DNA of 64,000 nt from Pedobacter caeni (GTDB lineage Bacteria > Bacteroidota > Bacteroidia > Sphingobacteriales > Sphingobacteriaceae): the NCBI RefSeq assembly GCF_900129215.1, contig NZ_FQUQ01000004.1, positions 620,001 through 684,000 on the forward strand, given 5' to 3'. The position numbers and the translations under genes were made by a program. Position 1 is the stretch's first letter. Every line of letters starts with the position of its first letter. The notes below the pieces were generated by a model. That model saw nothing but the letters and a program-made list of their open reading frames with translations, was not told the DNA's origin and did not search any database. Below are positions 60,884 to 64,000 of this stretch, piece by piece.

Positions 60884-62149
60884 CTAGCCCTTCAGCTTTT
60901 TATACCTTAACAAAGCCTCAAGGAAATAATAATCTGCATAGATCAATGGAACATCAATCTCTGAGCTGTGTGGAATACTTCCTACAGAATGCTTTAGAAT
61001 GAATCCTGCATTGGTCCCTGGTTCTGCCAGATAAGGTGCTTTCGATAAAGAGCCAATCATTTCCTCTGCCTGCTTGTAGTAAGAAGATCCGTCTTTCCCT
61101 AAATAGGTACTCAATTCAAAGAGTGCAGAGGTGGCTACTGATGCAGCAGAAACATCACGTGGAATGACTGCAAATTTTGAGGCATCATAACTCCAGTCCG
61201 GTTGATATCCCTTTTGGTTGACATTAAAATCCCAATAAGGAATTTTATCTTTTGGAAGGTTGTTGTTTTTCAAATAGAAATCAGCCATTTTCTTTGCCGT
61301 TTCCAGAAAACGTTTGTCTTTGGTTTCGCGGTAAACCATCGTAAATCCATAAATCCCCCAGGCCTGTCCCCTCGCCCAGGTAGAGTTATCTGAGTACCCC
61401 TGATTGGTTTGACTGTTCAATACTTTACCTGTCTTTACATCATAATTGATCACATGGTAAGAACTGTAATCCTTCCTCACATGATCCCTCATCGCGTTCA
61501 AAGCATGGCTCACCGCAATGTTTTTATACTTCGGATTTCCGGTTACTTTTGAAGCATAGAAGAGCAGTTCCAGGTTCATCATATTGTCGATGATCACCGG
61601 ATAGTTCCACATTGTCTTCTTATCCCAGGATAGCTTAGGGTTCCAGGATTTGATAGACCCAACTTTTGCATCATACCTGCTGCATAAAGATTCCGCAGAC
61701 TGGATCAGGATATCTTTGTAAGCAGGATTATTCGTTAAACGCAAGCCATTTCCATAACTGCAGTACATTACAAATCCCACATCATGGTGAACGGTATTGT
61801 ATTTTCCTTCTTCCAATGCTGCGGTCCATTGTTCTGCCGCAGCTTTCCATTTAGCATCACCGGTATATTCATATAAATACCATAATCCTCCCGGGAAAAA
61901 ACCTCCTGTCCAGTCGTGCACATCGGTATACTTTACCGACCCGTCTTTATTCGTTGTCCTTGGAAAAAGTTTCAGGTCTTTGGCTGTAGAAAGCAGTTGG
62001 GTGTATTGCTTTTCTGCTACGGAAAAATCCTTTGCGATCAGTTCTGTTTTAGGAGAAAACCAGAGGAAGGAAGAAGAGAGTACTGCAATTCCCAGGGCCG
62101 AAGCCAGCAGTACCTGTTGCTTTTTCTTATTGAAATTCATTAGTTTCAT
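60884..62149 (-). CDS. Glycoside hydrolase family 88 (unsaturated glucuronyl hydrolase)
   Basis: 421 residues. N-terminal hydrophobic signal segment (about 11-32), then an alpha/alpha barrel with the two catalytic Asp positions in HHDVGFVMYCSYGNG (Asp123) and WNYPVIIDNMMNLE (Asp188), and STWARGQAWGIYGF. It removes unsaturated uronic acid from oligosaccharides left by polysaccharide lyases, by hydration of the double bond. It follows the SusD gene by 31 bases. With SusD and a SusC beyond the window edge it suggests uptake of an acidic glycan such as a glycosaminoglycan or pectin fragment. The lyase is not in the window. Confidence 0.9.
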   Translation of the reverse strand: MKLMNFNKKKQQVLLASALGIAVLSSSFLWFSPKTELIAKDFSVAEKQYTQLLSTAKDLKLFPRTTNKDGSVKYTDVHDWTGGFFPGGLWYLYEYTGDAKWKAAAEQWTAALEEGKYNTVHHDVGFVMYCSYGNGLRLTNNPAYKDILIQSAESLCSRYDAKVGSIKSWNPKLSWDKKTMWNYPVIIDNMMNLELLFYASKVTGNPKYKNIAVSHALNAMRDHVRKDYSSYHVINYDVKTGKVLNSQTNQGYSDNSTWARGQAWGIYGFTMVYRETKDKRFLETAKKMADFYLKNNNLPKDKIPYWDFNVNQKGYQPDWSYDASKFAVIPRDVSAASVATSALFELSTYLGKDGSSYYKQAEEMIGSLSKAPYLAEPGTNAGFILKHSVGSIPHSSEIDVPLIYADYYFLEALLRYKKLKG

Positions 62150-62180
62150 TTGATTGTTTTATAGGGTTATTACGTTGTGT

Positions 62181-63998
62181 TTACCAGCCTTTATTATTTG
62201 GAAGCAGAAGTTTGTTCACTGAAGTCTCATACAATGGAACAGGAAATAAAAGATGACGTTCATCGACGTTACTTCCTCCTATCGCTGAGTATTTAAAATT
62301 GGTTGGAGCTCCGGCATTGATTTCTGCTGCGGTCTTTTTCAGGTTCCCGACATACTCTTCCCAACGGATCAGGTCGGCACGGCGCAGGGCTTCAAAGCAA
62401 AGTTCTTTCTCTCTTTCATTTTTGATGACTATGCGGAAAGCATCTTTTGAAGCAGTTTGCGCAGTGGTCAGGCCCTCATCCCCCACAACCGAAATCGTGG
62501 CAGTAGCAAGGGCTCCCGTCCCAACACCACCACTAATCGTAATGGTCGGTATGGAAGTATAAAAGGCGCCAAAATCGGTGATGTTAATTGCAGTAACCTT
62601 ACCTCCGGCAATGGTTACTGTTGCAGTAGCATTCCTGGTTGCTCCGCCTCCTGTAATACTAACTGAAGGAGGATTGGTGGCCAGATATCCGGTACCCCCT
62701 GCACTGATCGTGATCGTTCTCAGTTGCTCTCCGGAAAGGGTTTTGCCAAAGGCCCGCTTTCTCAGCTGATTCAGGGCCGAGATGGCTTCACTGGTAGGTC
62801 CGTTCACTTCATTATCTGCTTCAGCAAGCATGAGCAATACATCTGCATATCTCAATAAAGGGAAATTTTGAGGGGTATAATTCTTTTGTTTCTCCAGCAA
62901 TTCATACTCTCTCCTGAATTTACCGGAGTTCCGCTGATAAATCTCTGCTGTGGTCCAGTTGATCCTGGTGGTCGTTGCACCGCTATATCTGAATGGAGCA
63001 ATGGCCCAATCCCTGCGCAGGTCTCCATTTTCGTATAGCTTGAACAATCCTGGTGTTGCAGCAATGAATCCATAACCGTATCCTTCTTTTTCATTGGTAC
63101 AAAGAATCCCATTGTTATTCCCAACCCTTCCGGCTTCGGTATAGGCATTTCCTAAACGGTTACCCCAGAACTCCACTTCCCAGATGCTCTCTTTGGTATC
63201 ATATTTATCCTGAGCATAATTGATGAAAATCTGCTTATAGTCATTGTTCAAAGCATGACCAGCACCACCTGCAACCACCTTTTTAGCCCATGAAAGTGCT
63301 TCCGCATATCTGGAAACATCTTTCAAAGGATATCCCGCCATATATAAATTGACCCTCGCCAGAATTCCCTGTACCGCACTTTTACTCACACGACCTCCAA
63401 AACCAATTTCAGTGATGGATTTAACCAGTCCTTCGGCCTTTGTCATGTCTGCAATGATCTGGTTGTATACCTCTCTTGCAGGAGTTCTGGCCACATCAGT
63501 GGAGATAATAGAAGCAGTAGGCTTCAGGATCATGGGTACATCTCCCCAATTGCTCACCAGCAAAAAGTGATAGTATGCCCTTAAAAACAAAGCTTCTCCT
63601 TCAATAACACCTCGTTTCGATTCATCCATTGCTGGTTTTTTGATATTAGCCAACACGAGGTTCGCTCTTTCTATCCCCTGATAAAGCGATTGCCAGAGCA
63701 AACGGATATCCGGATCGGAAGAATCAAAGTTTAAGACCTGGGTACCCGTTGCCTGGGCACTTCTTTGGTAATAACTCTCATCCGTAGCCGCAGTGAGTCT
63801 GGTAAAAATGGAATTTCCATATACATTCTCGCTGCCCATAATGTCGTAAACTCCGGTCAGTGAATTGTTCATCTGTGCTTCTGTAGCGTAATAATAATCC
63901 GGAGAAAGGGTATCTGTTGGTTTGGTATCCAGGAACTTTTTACAGGAAGAAACTCCTGTAAGGATCACACCAAGTAATAAATATTTTAAAGCTTTCAT
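62181..63998 (-). CDS. RagB/SusD-type lipoprotein with beta-repeat insertion
   Basis: 605 residues. Lipobox Cys at residue 19 (VSSC), then KKFLDTKPTDTLSPDYYY. Typical internal signatures: GEALFLRAYYHFLLVSNWGD, PLLRYADVLLMLAEAD, and near the end ERE..LCFEALRRADLIRWEEY. Length is greater than usual because of an extra segment at about residues 427-508 (62475-62720), made of two units with GGTGY.., VSITGGGATRNATATVT and IPTITISGGVGTGALATATI. It is the partner of a SusC lying past position 64000, and is likely co-transcribed with GH88. Confidence 0.92.
   Translation of the reverse strand: MKALKYLLLGVILTGVSSCKKFLDTKPTDTLSPDYYYATEAQMNNSLTGVYDIMGSENVYGNSIFTRLTAATDESYYQRSAQATGTQVLNFDSSDPDIRLLWQSLYQGIERANLVLANIKKPAMDESKRGVIEGEALFLRAYYHFLLVSNWGDVPMILKPTASIISTDVARTPAREVYNQIIADMTKAEGLVKSITEIGFGGRVSKSAVQGILARVNLYMAGYPLKDVSRYAEALSWAKKVVAGGAGHALNNDYKQIFINYAQDKYDTKESIWEVEFWGNRLGNAYTEAGRVGNNNGILCTNEKEGYGYGFIAATPGLFKLYENGDLRRDWAIAPFRYSGATTTRINWTTAEIYQRNSGKFRREYELLEKQKNYTPQNFPLLRYADVLLMLAEADNEVNGPTSEAISALNQLRKRAFGKTLSGEQLRTITISAGGTGYLATNPPSVSITGGGATRNATATVTIAGGKVTAINITDFGAFYTSIPTITISGGVGTGALATATISVVGDEGLTTAQTASKDAFRIVIKNEREKELCFEALRRADLIRWEEYVGNLKKTAAEINAGAPTNFKYSAIGGSNVDERHLLFPVPLYETSVNKLLLPNNKGW
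62475..62720 (-). repeat. Two-unit Gly/Thr-rich beta-repeat inside SusD
   Basis: Two roughly 40-residue units share the pattern (GxGY)-x-P-x-(V/I)-x-I-(S/T)-GG-x-G-x-x-A-x-A-T-(V/I). They lie between the LNQLRKRAFG helix and the conserved EKELCFEALRRADLIRW motif. The second unit lacks the GxGY start but keeps the rest. Likely an acquired surface domain that widens ligand contact. Confidence 0.6.
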
Positions 63999-64000
63999 TT

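Noticed and set aside
1..64000. CRISPR array, IS element, integrase, prophage, tRNA or rRNA
   Set aside because: No regular direct repeats with spacers, no transposase or integrase motifs, no conserved RNA gene stretches were found on either strand.

Overview
The window looks like a chromosomal segment of a Bacteroidota bacterium, most likely Sphingobacteriaceae (Pedobacter-like). The signs are four SusD-type lipoproteins, three SusC-type TonB-dependent transporters, FecI/FecR-like sigma/anti-sigma pairs, TlpA-like DUF4369 thioredoxins, a GLPGLI protein, Y_Y_Y/LuxR regulators, TAnnTTTG-type promoters and weak Shine-Dalgarno sequences. No rRNA, tRNA, transposase, integrase or CRISPR array was seen. 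Family names come from reading motifs; no database search was run.

Layout. (1) 1-478: 3' end of a plus-strand DUF4374-like gene. (2) 592-19642, minus strand: two tandem loci of the same design, ECF sigma -> FecR anti-sigma -> SusC with STN signalling domain -> SusD -> one accessory secreted protein -> TlpA-like thioredoxin. The upstream locus (19642-10503) ends in a terminator before the downstream one (10393-592) begins. Neither has a glycoside hydrolase. (3) 19868-21109: lipoprotein with IPT/TIG-like domains. (4) 21181-32365, minus strand: a polysaccharide utilisation locus with a membrane Y_Y_Y/LuxR regulator, SusC without STN, SusD, GH30 and GH5-CBM6, probably for a beta-glucan. (5) 32617-36455: outer-membrane TonB-receptor-like protein plus CBM9/DOMON-like secreted partner, both glycine-rich. 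(6) 36815-39997: cydAB (bd oxidase) and a YARHG protein. (7) 40202-45614: GLPGLI protein and TonB-dependent receptor on the plus strand, facing an M56/BlaR1-like protease and a BlaI-like repressor on the minus strand. Both promoters carry the same pair of 15-bp operators in the same geometry. (8) 45790-59424: mostly single genes, including lipoproteins, M1 aminopeptidase, DUF2911, PIG-L deacetylase with a sodium:solute symporter and a coupled 26-residue ORF, azoreductase with Crp-like regulator, TPR/LuxR regulator, monooxygenase-fold protein and metzincin lipoprotein. (9) 59832-60821: DUF1016/PDDEXK nuclease. (10) 60884-63998, minus strand: GH88 hydrolase and a SusD with an unusual repeat insertion; the SusC partner lies beyond the window.

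How the parts work together. The SusC/SusD pairs import polymers or oligomers across the outer membrane. Two are wired to sigma/anti-sigma signalling through their STN domains; the GH5/GH30 locus uses a direct membrane-bound DNA-binding sensor instead. The most notable unit is the BlaI/M56-controlled GLPGLI-TonB receptor island, whose operators and promoters are directly visible and whose M56 protein ends in a segment resembling a TonB-receptor plug. Also notable are a conserved hairpin element between susC and susD in two loci, a SusD-neighbour lipoprotein that seems to be a degenerate metallopeptidase, and an orphan plus-strand terminator antisense to a susC leader.
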